A stretch of 23,111 bases of DNA from JANOSH01 sp031415695 (GTDB lineage Bacteria > Actinomycetota > Acidimicrobiia > Acidimicrobiales > Ilumatobacteraceae), in NCBI GenBank assembly GCA_031415695.1, contig JANOSH010000053.1:1-23111 (forward strand), written 5' to 3'. The notes beneath the pieces are model-generated. The model saw only the letters and a list, made by a program, of their open reading frames with translations. It was not told the origin of the DNA and did no database searches. Each line of letters begins with the position of its first letter. Position 1 is the stretch's first letter. Position numbers and translations under genes: made by a program. Of this stretch, positions 1-10,223 are shown in pieces.

Positions 1-270
1 TCAGTCTCAGAGACAGGCTCAACCGCACCAGAGTGGAACGAGCTCAACCAGACCCACGACCATTCTCCACCATCATGGCGGCCCTTGGCCATGACAGTCT
101 CAGAGTCGAAACCGTGCGCGGTCCTGTACACATTTTCGACTTTGAGGCGTGAAAGTGGGGTCTCGCCTGGCGTGAAAGTGAGGGTCGCGACTGGGTTGAA
201 AGTGAGGGTTGCGACTGGAGAGCGCCGCACGGTCGCGTCGGAGGTCGCGCCGGAGGGGCCTTTCGGGTCG
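1..270. other. Non-coding edge with tandem iterons; possible insertion-sequence end
   Basis: No credible gene starts and ends here. The core tgaaagtg recurs at 150-157, 173-180 and 197-204, that is at 23- and 24-bp spacing, and the units at 173-196 and 197-220 are almost identical. An 11-bp direct repeat (cagtctcagag) occurs at 2-12 and 95-105. Reading leftward on the minus strand, one frame stays open to the window edge but has no recognisable domain. Several short iterons beside a tgtacacattttcgac-type segment resemble the multi-repeat ends of IS21-family elements as I remember them. No transposase is visible in the window, so this identity is a guess. The oxidase stop codon lies just to the right. 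Confidence 0.35.
150..220. repeat. Three tandem ~24-bp iterons
   Basis: Three head-to-tail copies of a unit beginning tgaaagtg(a)gggt start at 150, 173 and 197. Copies two and three differ at only a few positions over 24 bp, and the first is more diverged and one base shorter. They lie downstream of the oxidase gene and outside its reading frame. Regular short direct repeats such as these usually bind a protein, for example a transposase at an element end, but nothing here identifies the partner. Confidence 0.6.
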
Positions 271-3200
271 TTAGACGACGGTGAAGGTCGACGTGTACGT
301 CTGGGTCGTACCGTTCGCTCGGGTGAGCACTGCCCGTATCGTGTGAGTACCGACAGACAGATTGTTCAGGTACGAGTTGGCCGTAATTGCACTTCCCCCG
401 GCAAAGTCCCACGGTGCCGAACCCTCTGTTCTGAACGGCGTGCCCGTGACGGGTACATCGAGGTAGAACCGCACGCTCACCGCGGCCTGTGGCGTGTCGA
501 GAACCACGTACACCTGCTGACCTCGGACCCACACGTTGTCCTGGAGAGCCACCGCGGGCAAGCGGGTAGCGGAACGGGACACTTTCAGAATGTCGGTGGT
601 CGCGGGTGGCGGCGCTGTGGCAGTCGTGAATGTGGTCGACGATGCTGTGGCGAGGGTATTGCCGGCAGTATCTCGAACAATCGTGCTGACGGACATGCGG
701 TAGGTGGTGTTGGCTGCCAAAGGAGCAGCAGGAGTGAGGCTGACCGTGTTGCCCAACGTTGCGACGGCCGCTGCGATGGTTGCTCCACCGTCAACGGCGA
801 GGGTGACCCCGGCACCAGGTATGACTGGTTCGGAGAATGTCACAACCGGTATGACGCTGGCAGCAACGCCGGTCGTGGCATTGGCCGGTGCGACCGAAAC
901 GACCGTCGGCCGGGTGGTGTCAACTGGTGGAGCAGCAGCGGTTGTGAACGTTGTAGATGACGCAGCGACGAGGGTGTTGCCCGCTGCATCACGGACTGCT
1001 GTCCCGACCGAGATTCGATACGTTGTGGCTGCCGCGAGGTCCACATTCGGTGTGACGATTACCGTGTTGCCAGCCGAACTCACGGTTGCGAAAACGGCTG
1101 GCCCGCCGTCGACAGCGAGGGTCACGCCTCCGGTTGGCATGACCGGCTCGGAGAATGTCACCGAGGGAATCGTGCTCGTCGCAACGCCCGTTGCGGTATT
1201 CGCGGGCACAACCGACACAACGGTTGGTGGTGTCGTGTCGACTGGTGGCGCAGTACCCACAAGGAACGTCGACGCGTAGCTCTGCGTCGTGCCATTCGCT
1301 CGCGTCAGCACCGCCCGAGCGATGTGGGGGCCAACCCCCAGCGTGACTCGATACGGGTTCGCAGCTGTTCCGCCACCAGCGAAGTCCCACGGCGCGGTGC
1401 CTTCGGTACGCAACGGCGTACCCGTCACCGGAGTATCGAGGTAGAACCGAACACTCGAGCCGGCTTGCGCAGTGTCGAGGAAGATGTACACATTCTCGTT
1501 CGGGGCCAGCGTGTTGCCGTCGAGAGCTAACGCTGGTGCCCGCGATGCCGAACGCGAAACTTTCAAGATGTCCGTGGTTGTAGGCGGAGCGGCTGCCGTG
1601 GTGAAGGTGGTGGACGACGCGGTCGCGATGGCGTTCCCTGCGTTGTCGACAACGCCGGCGCCGACGAAAACGCGGTAGGTGGTGCTCGGTCCAAGTGGGG
1701 CGGCAGGGGTGAGGGTGACGGTGTTGCCGACCGTGGTCACAGCGGTTGGCACAGGTGCCCCGCCATCCACTGCGAGCGTGATGCCTGACCCAGCGATAAC
1801 CGGTTCAGAAAACGTGACGGCGGGCGCGACGCTCAAGGCGACATTGGCTCCCAAGTTGGCAGGTGCCACTGAGACAACCGTTGGCGGCGTCGTATCGACC
1901 GGGGGAGTCACGTTCGCGGGGCGAATCGAGATTCCAACGGCGTTGATGAAGCTGCCGCCTCGCCCTCGCAAACCCGAGATTTCGAATCCGGCTGGCGCAC
2001 TGAAATCAAACTGCCGTCCCCCGACGGTGCCGAAGGGTCCGAATGTACGGTTGGCTGACGTCCGTAATGTCATCGACGTGACAGAGGTTGAGTTCACGCC
2101 GGTAGTACCCGACATACCGACGAGCTTCTCGCCAGGCTGTAGGGCAATAGTCGACAACGTGTCGCCGGCACCGCCGCGGGCGGGGAGAGAACCGATCGAG
2201 GTTTGGACCTGCAGGCCGGTTATGCCTGCGCCGCTGCGGATGTCGACGCCTGTGACGGTTGCTGCGCTAGCGGCTTCGTCGGCGAACAGTGTTCCAAGTG
2301 GGCCACCAGTGAGGCCGCCGTAGGGACCGGCGGTCGGCGTTGGCAACACGCGAAATATGCGGGCGACCGACGGAACACCGTTGGCATCGAAGACGTAGAC
2401 CATGTAGGCGCCGGGTGTTAGCACCGCCGAATTTGACGGCAGGGCAGCCGACACTGATGTGCCTGATTGCGTAAAGGTCAGCGGCATGTACCGCTGATCG
2501 ACATCGAGCGAGTGCGTCACCGAACCGGTCTTCACCAACGTCACTCGTGACGCAGTGGCGCTACTGCCGAGACTCAGGTCGAGCGTTGTTCCAGGGCTGG
2601 CAATCGTGGGTGCCGACACAATGGTTGGTCGAGCCGCGGGGGTACCGGCGGCGTTGAACAGATAGGGAGGCGAGTAGATCTCGGCATTGATTTCGTTGGT
2701 CGGGCCTGGTGCCCCGCCACCGGCAATCAGCACTCGACCGTCGGGTAACAAGAGTGACGTCGCATGGTACAGCCGAGGGCGTTGCGCAGAGGCCAGCACA
2801 CTGAATTGGCGTGTGGCTGGGTCCCAAATCTCCGCAGAGTTATTGACGTTGACGGCTGTGTTGTAGCCATCGCTTCCTCCCGTTACGAGCACCTTGCCAT
2901 CGGGAAGAACCGTTCCATTGGCCCAAATGCGCAGCGATGATTTGTTGCCGGCCGGTTCGATAACCGGCTGTGCGCCGGTGAGGTCGATGGTGACCGCGGC
3001 CGTGGTGTTATAACCGCCGAGAGCAAGCAGTTTCCCTGGGGCGTAGTGAACGATGCCGTCGGTGTAGCCCGGCGTAAGGGGAATGTACCCGGCCCCGGCT
3101 TGAGACTTTGTCGTTAGGTCCTGCGAGATGTAGTACATCTCGTTGTTGATGGTGTATCCGAATATTCGACCATCGGGAATCACGAAGTTTCGTGGGTAGT

Positions 3201-3834
3201 ACCACGACGACGTAGTGGTATCTATTGACGAAATGTTCGACGTGCCGTTGGGCATACGCACTTCGGGCCGGTCGGCTCCGCCGTCGCCGCCTTGGATATA
3301 CAACCCACCCGATGGCAGCGTCGCCACCGACGCGTACCAACGGTCACGGTTCAGGGACCCGGCGGGGGACAAGGAGTTGCCCGCAGTATTCAACGACACA
3401 ATGTCGTCGTTGCCGATGTTGATTGACCCTCCGTTAGGTCCGGTGATGTCGCCACCTAGCGTCAGGATGTTTCCTGTCTCAGGCGCAAGGATTTGTATCG
3501 AGCAGAACAGGTCCGTCGGTGTGGTGTTTGGCAACGTCGAGTGGCCCTGGGTGATGGCGCCCGCAGTCGGGTCCCAGATGTCGTAGATGAACGCGCCCGT
3601 TTGCTTGCCGTCGCCGTTCGTGCCGAACGTGAATACCTTCCCTTCCGGGGTGAGCGCAGCGTGGATTGCGATGAGAGGCCAATTGCCGACCGCCGACCAC
3701 GAGCCGAGCATCTCGGGCCCAGCCGCGCCGGCGTTCGCGGTCCAGATTGGGCTGATCAGTGCCACAGCGACTGCGGCTGCGGCTGACCGAACGCGCCAAG
3801 AGACACCACTACCTGACCGCCAGAATCCGCCCAC
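271..3834 (-). CDS. Secreted copper-radical oxidase (galactose/glyoxal oxidase-like) with jacalin-like lectin and Ig-like domains
   Basis: This 1187-residue exported protein probably oxidises an alcohol, aldehyde or sugar with O2 and releases H2O2 outside the cell. A signal peptide (about 1-37, Arg-rich then Ala/Val-rich, ending near TANA) precedes a kelch-type propeller (about 40-400) and a DUF1929 domain (403-497). The copper-radical centre appears complete by alignment from memory with glyoxal oxidase/GlxA: Cys111 (LFCSIQ) and Tyr167 (DRWYAS) for the thioether cofactor, Tyr356-His357 (RLYHAT) and His441 (VTHSLDVDQR) as copper ligands. A jacalin-like lectin domain spans about 503-639 (GPYGG start, GPFGT and GLRGRGGSFINAVG near its end). 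The tail holds three SbsA/Big_5-type Ig modules (648-746, 866-966, 973-1072) and two copies of another Ig-like module with APWDFAGG (753-860, 1079-1187). Start is GTG, preceded by GGGAG at good spacing. The catalytic class is well supported; the substrate is unknown. Confidence 0.92.
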   Translation of the reverse strand: MGGFWRSGSGVSWRVRSAAAAVAVALISPIWTANAGAAGPEMLGSWSAVGNWPLIAIHAALTPEGKVFTFGTNGDGKQTGAFIYDIWDPTAGAITQGHSTLPNTTPTDLFCSIQILAPETGNILTLGGDITGPNGGSINIGNDDIVSLNTAGNSLSPAGSLNRDRWYASVATLPSGGLYIQGGDGGADRPEVRMPNGTSNISSIDTTTSSWYYPRNFVIPDGRIFGYTINNEMYYISQDLTTKSQAGAGYIPLTPGYTDGIVHYAPGKLLALGGYNTTAAVTIDLTGAQPVIEPAGNKSSLRIWANGTVLPDGKVLVTGGSDGYNTAVNVNNSAEIWDPATRQFSVLASAQRPRLYHATSLLLPDGRVLIAGGGAPGPTNEINAEIYSPPYLFNAAGTPAARPTIVSAPTIASPGTTLDLSLGSSATASRVTLVKTGSVTHSLDVDQRYMPLTFTQSGTSVSAALPSNSAVLTPGAYMVYVFDANGVPSVARIFRVLPTPTAGPYGGLTGGPLGTLFADEAASAATVTGVDIRSGAGITGLQVQTSIGSLPARGGAGDTLSTIALQPGEKLVGMSGTTGVNSTSVTSMTLRTSANRTFGPFGTVGGRQFDFSAPAGFEISGLRGRGGSFINAVGISIRPANVTPPVDTTPPTVVSVAPANLGANVALSVAPAVTFSEPVIAGSGITLAVDGGAPVPTAVTTVGNTVTLTPAAPLGPSTTYRVFVGAGVVDNAGNAIATASSTTFTTAAAPPTTTDILKVSRSASRAPALALDGNTLAPNENVYIFLDTAQAGSSVRFYLDTPVTGTPLRTEGTAPWDFAGGGTAANPYRVTLGVGPHIARAVLTRANGTTQSYASTFLVGTAPPVDTTPPTVVSVVPANTATGVATSTIPSVTFSEPVMPTGGVTLAVDGGPAVFATVSSAGNTVIVTPNVDLAAATTYRISVGTAVRDAAGNTLVAASSTTFTTAAAPPVDTTRPTVVSVAPANATTGVAASVIPVVTFSEPVIPGAGVTLAVDGGATIAAAVATLGNTVSLTPAAPLAANTTYRMSVSTIVRDTAGNTLATASSTTFTTATAPPPATTDILKVSRSATRLPAVALQDNVWVRGQQVYVVLDTPQAAVSVRFYLDVPVTGTPFRTEGSAPWDFAGGSAITANSYLNNLSVGTHTIRAVLTRANGTTQTYTSTFTVV
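274..600 (-). repeat. Intragenic repeat: APWDFAGG Ig-like module, copy 2
   Basis: This segment encodes oxidase residues 1079-1187 and is a diverged copy of the segment at 1255-1578. Shared landmarks are DILKVSRSA, SVRFYLD, PVTGTP, RTEG, APWDFAGG and RAVLTRANGTTQ. It forms the extreme C-terminus of the protein. No catalytic residue is evident; Ig-like modules of this type are usually spacers or surface/carbohydrate adhesion units. Confidence 0.8.
1255..1578 (-). repeat. Intragenic repeat: APWDFAGG Ig-like module, copy 1
   Basis: This segment encodes oxidase residues 753-860, the first of two copies of the APWDFAGG Ig-like module. It sits between the first and second Big_5-type modules, so the tail order is Big_5, module, Big_5, Big_5, module. 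The copies differ mainly in the first 30 residues and in the loop after APWDFAGG. Confidence 0.8.
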
Positions 3835-3981
3835 TTTTTGCTCCCGCCACGAGATTGTGTCCGCAGGCTAAGCGAGTGGTTAGAGGCTAGTAAACACCGG
3901 ATATGGGTTCTAAACCGTTCGCGCTCGAATGTGCACACACCGTGGGGAATGCAGTGCTCTAAGCGGAGTACGGGTTGGCCG
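3835..3981. other. Intergenic region between topA and the oxidase gene
   Basis: This 147-bp gap lies between the topA stop and the oxidase start, both genes being on the minus strand. It holds the oxidase ribosome-binding site (GGGAG on the minus strand) and a short palindrome tgtgcaca. I see no convincing -35/-10 pair and no strong terminator. The gap is long enough for the oxidase to have its own promoter rather than be co-transcribed with topA. Confidence 0.4.
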
Positions 3982-6600
3982 TTAGGCCTTTTTGCGGGGA
4001 GCGGCTTTCTTGGCCGGGGCTCTCTTTGTTGCGGCCTTCTTGGCTGCCGGGGCCTTGCGGGCACCGGCCTTTTTGGTGGACGGCCCAGCTTCGCGGCGTA
4101 TTGCCAAAAGTTCGTGGGCTCGCTCGGGCGTCATGGCTTCAATGCGGTCGCCCTTGCCGATCGACGCGTTGGTCTCGCCATCGGTGATATAGATGCCGAA
4201 CCGGCCTTCTTTCGCCACGACGGGACGTCCCGAAACTGGGTCGCTGTCGAAGGTCGCCAGCGGCGGCTTGGGTGCACCACCGCCACCACGACCCTTGTAC
4301 TGCTTGGGCTGAGCCAGCACAGCCGCGGCCTGTTCGAGCGTGATGGTGAGCAGTTCTTCTTCGGTACCCAGGCTTCGGTATTCCTTGCCCTGCTGCACAA
4401 ACGGGCCGTATCGCCCATTTGCCGCGATGATGTCCTCGCCATCGACGCCCTTGCCAACTACCCGTGGCAACGACAAGAGTTCGGCGGCAATGTCGACGGT
4501 CATGCGTTCGAGGGTCATAGTCTTGAACAGGCTGGCCATGCGAGGCTTGCTTTCGCCGGGGGGCAGCTGGTCGGAGTTACCTTGCTGAACGTAGGGGCCG
4601 AACCGGCCGTTCTTGGCATACACCGGCAGGCCGTCGAGTTCGCCGATGGGTTCGTCGCTCTTTGGTGCGGCTAAAAGTTCGAGTGCTTTGGCGACGGTGA
4701 GCTCGTCGGGTGCCATGTCGTCGGGCACGCTGGCGGTATCGTCGCCCCGCTTCACATAGGGCCCGTACTTGCCTGGCTTTACGACTACTTCGTTGCCTTC
4801 GTTGTCGTAGCCGATGGGGAACGTGTTGATTTCGGCGGCGTCGATTTCGTCGAGGTTTTCTTCGACCAGCCGCTTCAATCCGGGCAGAGCGCCTTCGCCT
4901 TCCGAGCCGAAGTAGAAGCTGTTGAGCCACACGGCCTTCTTGGTTTCGTTACGCGCAATGGAGTCGAGGTCGTCCTCCAATCGAGCGGTGAACGCGTAGT
5001 CAACAAGCTCGTCGAAATGGCGTTCCATAAGGTTCACGACGGCGAACGCTGTCCAGGTGGGTACGAGTGCTTGGCCCTTCTTCCACACGTACCCGCGGTC
5101 GAGAACGGTGGTGATGATAGACGCCCACGTTGAGGGTCGGCCGATGCCGAGCTCTTCGAGCTTCTTGATGATGCTGGCCTCGGTAAACCTGGCCGGGGGA
5201 GACGTTGCATGACTGTTAGCCGTGTAGGCGGAAACGGGCACCGATTGTCCGACGGTCAGGGTGGGGAGCAGCGCTTCTTTTTCGGCGCTGTCGTCGCCAT
5301 CGTCGGTGGATTCGACGTACACCTGGCGGTATCCGGGGAACGTGATGGTGGTTCCAGAAGCGGCGAAATCGCACACAGTTCCGGTGGCGGTAGCGGCGAG
5401 GCGCACCGACACGGTGGTTCCAACGGCGTCGGCCATCTGAGATGCGAGCGTGCGTTGCCACACCATGCGGTAGAGCGACAGTTCTTGACCATTGAGCTCG
5501 CTGGCCACCTGCTCGGGTGAGCGAAACGGCGTTACCGGGCGGATGGCCTCGTGCGCTTCTTGGGCGTTCTTGATCTTGGTGGCAAATACCCGCGGTGACG
5601 GGGACACAAATTTCTCGCCATAGGTCGCCTTTACCCGGTCGCGGGTCTCGGCCAGCGCCTCGGCACTGAGCACCACATTGTCGGTACGCATGTAGGTGAT
5701 GTAGCCACGCTCGTACAAACCTTGAGCAACACGCATGACCTGAGCTGCGGAAAGCCGCAGCTTGCGGCCGCCCTCTTGCTGCAACGTTGAGGTCATGAAC
5801 GGCGGCTTGGGGGATGAGCGATATGGCTTGTCCTCGACGCTTCGCACGTTGAGCGGGTTGCCGCCAAGACCCTCGACCAAACTGTCGGCGCGTGCTTGAT
5901 CAACCACGACAACGTTGGGCTTGGGTTTACCGTGAGAATCGAACTCCTTACCAGTGGCTACCTTGACTCCGTCGAGCGCGACGAGCGTTGCCGAGAATGC
6001 TGGGGTGGAGCTGCACGCCGCGTCGATATCCCAGTACCCGGCCGTGACGAAGGTCATCCGATCGCGTTCGCGGGAAACTACGAGACGGATTGTTGGGCTC
6101 TGTACCCGGCCCGCTGATAAGCCGCGATTGACTCGACGCCACAGGACGGGGGACACCTCGTAGCCGTAGAGGCGATCAAGGATTCGTCGTGTTTCGGCGG
6201 CGTCGACCAAGCCGTAGTCGAGCGAACGAGGGTTGTTGACGGCGTGCTGGATTGCGTCTTTGGTGATTTCGTGGAACACCATGCGCTTGACCGGAATTTT
6301 GGGCTTGAGTTGCTCGAGCAGATGCCAGCTGATTGCCTCGCCTTCGCGATCCTCGTCAGTGGCGAGGTACAACTCGCTGGCGTCCTTCAGCAGTGCCTTG
6401 AGTTCTCTAACCACTTGACCGCCGCGTTCGGTCAACTCGTAGGTTGGCTTGAAGCCATTGTTCACGTCGACGGCCAACCCCTTGGAGGGAAGATCGGCGA
6501 CATGGCCCACCGAGGCGCGCACATCGAAGTCGTTCCCGAGGAACTTTGCGATGGTTTTCGCCTTGGCCGGCGATTCGACGATTACGAGTGGCTTAGACAT
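3982..6600 (-). CDS. topA: DNA topoisomerase I (type IA)
   Basis: This 872-residue enzyme relaxes negatively supercoiled DNA by transient single-strand cleavage through a 5'-phosphotyrosine. The Toprim domain (1-115) shows Glu9 in VESPAKAKTI and the acidic triad Asp82/Asp84/Glu86 in TDEDREGEAISWHL. The core carries SAGRVQSPT (about 162-170) and the catalytic Tyr303 in GYITYMRTDN, where most family members have Ser instead of the final Asn. The C-terminal part has no Cys4 zinc fingers. It has glycine-rich repeats of the GRFGPYVQQG type (four copies between about 600 and 830), then a Lys/Ala/Arg-rich tail, as is typical of actinobacterial TopA. ATG start with no clear Shine-Dalgarno; a TTGACA hexamer lies about 40 nt upstream but without a good -10 at standard spacing. 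An EEP-family gene ends 59 bp upstream on the same strand. Confidence 0.97.
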   Translation of the reverse strand: MSKPLVIVESPAKAKTIAKFLGNDFDVRASVGHVADLPSKGLAVDVNNGFKPTYELTERGGQVVRELKALLKDASELYLATDEDREGEAISWHLLEQLKPKIPVKRMVFHEITKDAIQHAVNNPRSLDYGLVDAAETRRILDRLYGYEVSPVLWRRVNRGLSAGRVQSPTIRLVVSRERDRMTFVTAGYWDIDAACSSTPAFSATLVALDGVKVATGKEFDSHGKPKPNVVVVDQARADSLVEGLGGNPLNVRSVEDKPYRSSPKPPFMTSTLQQEGGRKLRLSAAQVMRVAQGLYERGYITYMRTDNVVLSAEALAETRDRVKATYGEKFVSPSPRVFATKIKNAQEAHEAIRPVTPFRSPEQVASELNGQELSLYRMVWQRTLASQMADAVGTTVSVRLAATATGTVCDFAASGTTITFPGYRQVYVESTDDGDDSAEKEALLPTLTVGQSVPVSAYTANSHATSPPARFTEASIIKKLEELGIGRPSTWASIITTVLDRGYVWKKGQALVPTWTAFAVVNLMERHFDELVDYAFTARLEDDLDSIARNETKKAVWLNSFYFGSEGEGALPGLKRLVEENLDEIDAAEINTFPIGYDNEGNEVVVKPGKYGPYVKRGDDTASVPDDMAPDELTVAKALELLAAPKSDEPIGELDGLPVYAKNGRFGPYVQQGNSDQLPPGESKPRMASLFKTMTLERMTVDIAAELLSLPRVVGKGVDGEDIIAANGRYGPFVQQGKEYRSLGTEEELLTITLEQAAAVLAQPKQYKGRGGGGAPKPPLATFDSDPVSGRPVVAKEGRFGIYITDGETNASIGKGDRIEAMTPERAHELLAIRREAGPSTKKAGARKAPAAKKAATKRAPAKKAAPRKKA

Positions 6601-6659
6601 ATTTGTAAGACAGGCAATCGGTCACGGACAGCATTTGTCAAGCCGCTCGACACATTTAG

Positions 6660-7640
6660 TCATTGGCGGACAGCCAAATCGACCACGAAACCCAGATGAT
6701 CACTACCCGGCATCACCACATTTACTACCCGTGCGGCCACAGCATCATTCTTCGTCAGCACATGATCTAGGCGGGTAAATGTGAACCAAGAGTCGAGTGG
6801 CCATGACATGGTGAGGCCCTTGCCGCGGTCGCGGTGGCCGCTGGCAAAACCGGTGCCGAGAAGCTGGCGCATGGGTGGATGCCAATAGGTGGCGTTGAAG
6901 TCACCCACCATGGCAATTGGCCCCGTCCAGCGAGTCGAAGCGTCGCTCAGTGTGCGCAACCCCGTGTTCCACTCGTCGAGCGCGGCGGCGTTTGATGGCG
7001 CTCGTGCGTGTACCACCACGATGGTCAATTTGGCCTTCCCAACCTGGACCTGGCCGACAATGTCGGCTGCTCCTGCGGACGTGGCGGCTTGGTCCGTGAG
7101 GGGAAACTTTGATCGGAGAACAGAGCTGAACACGCGTTGATCGGGAACGCTTGCTAGGGCATGGGGGTACCGGGTGTCCAAACCGGCCTGTTTCAAAGCG
7201 TCGAGGAAACTTGGGGTCACCTCGGTAAGTGCCACAACCTCGGGATCGGTGCGAGTAATTACATCGATCATCTCGGTATACCGGTCATTGAGGTACAGCA
7301 CGTTTGCTGACAGTACGCGGATGTCGCCTTGGCCCGCAGCCCACGACGGCACGGGCCGTGCCCGCAGTACGGGAACGACGAGTGCTGCCGAGATGACGGT
7401 AACGACGGCCGAGGTGGTGGCCAGCCCGAGTCGGCGGGTTGCGGCCCCAACGATCAGCACCACTAGCACCGGGCCCACGAGGTAGGGCAGGGCTGATTGC
7501 AGTACGACGGTGGGCCATGGCCAGATGATGCCAATGAGCACACTGGCGACCACCCAGCCTGCGCCACCGGTGACCAACCAGCCGACGCCGTGAAGGCAGC
7601 GCGCAGCCGTTGATTGCAGGGTGCGTCCGCCATTGGTCAT
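6660..7640 (-). CDS. Membrane-anchored endonuclease/exonuclease/phosphatase-family protein
   Basis: This 326-residue protein has an N-terminal membrane part (about three hydrophobic segments between residues 20 and 92) followed by an EEP (DNase I-like/exonuclease III) catalytic domain (about 105-326). The metal-dependent hydrolase residues are visible: Asn113 (LSANVLY), Glu140 (ALTEVTP), His211 (VVVHAR), Asp247/Asn249 (VGDFNAT), Asp292-His293 (RLDHVL) and Asp314-His315 (GSDHLG). The architecture matches YafD-like proteins, whose substrates are mostly unknown; the catalytic domain is predicted to face outward if the last helix exits the membrane. It is divergent from clpB across a 99-bp region and lies 59 bp upstream of topA on the same strand. 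Phosphodiester or phosphoester hydrolysis is well supported, while the natural substrate is not. Confidence 0.88.
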   Translation of the reverse strand: MTNGGRTLQSTAARCLHGVGWLVTGGAGWVVASVLIGIIWPWPTVVLQSALPYLVGPVLVVLIVGAATRRLGLATTSAVVTVISAALVVPVLRARPVPSWAAGQGDIRVLSANVLYLNDRYTEMIDVITRTDPEVVALTEVTPSFLDALKQAGLDTRYPHALASVPDQRVFSSVLRSKFPLTDQAATSAGAADIVGQVQVGKAKLTIVVVHARAPSNAAALDEWNTGLRTLSDASTRWTGPIAMVGDFNATYWHPPMRQLLGTGFASGHRDRGKGLTMSWPLDSWFTFTRLDHVLTKNDAVAARVVNVVMPGSDHLGFVVDLAVRQ

Positions 7641-7690
7641 TTCTCTAGTGTGCCTTGTCCTCTAGCCGGAATAGCATCAGCGGGCTCAAG

Positions 7691-7711
7691 GTTGACACGT
7701 GCACACTCAAC
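7691..7711. promoter_or_regulatory. Candidate HAIR (HspR-binding) operator upstream of clpB
   Basis: The 21-bp site reads GTTGACA-N7-ACTCAAC. The HspR-binding HAIR consensus is CTTGAGT-N7-ACTCAAG. The right half matches 6 of 7 bases and the left half keeps TTGA, with the exact 7-bp spacer and complementary outer arms (GTTGA/TCAAC). It lies 29 bp before the clpB start, and clpB is a known HspR target in Streptomyces and Mycobacterium. It could also influence the divergent EEP-family gene. No hspR gene lies in the window. Confidence 0.55.
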
Positions 7712-7739
7712 ATTGGCCTCTCGTACCGTAAGGATTCCA

Positions 7740-10204
<2,465 letters not shown>

Positions 10205-10223
<19 letters not shown>

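Noticed and set aside
85..960. Plus-strand 291-residue frame opposite the oxidase 3' end
   Set aside because: It is antisense to the well-supported oxidase, Arg/Gly/Cys-rich with no domain, and arises from the GC-rich codon pattern. The same holds for other plus-strand frames at 704-1279 and 1679-2323.
7614..7739. 42-residue N-terminal extension of ClpB from ATG 7614
   Set aside because: It overlaps the divergent gene and the HAIR-like site and is unlike ClpB N-termini; TTG 7740 has an AAGGA at correct spacing.
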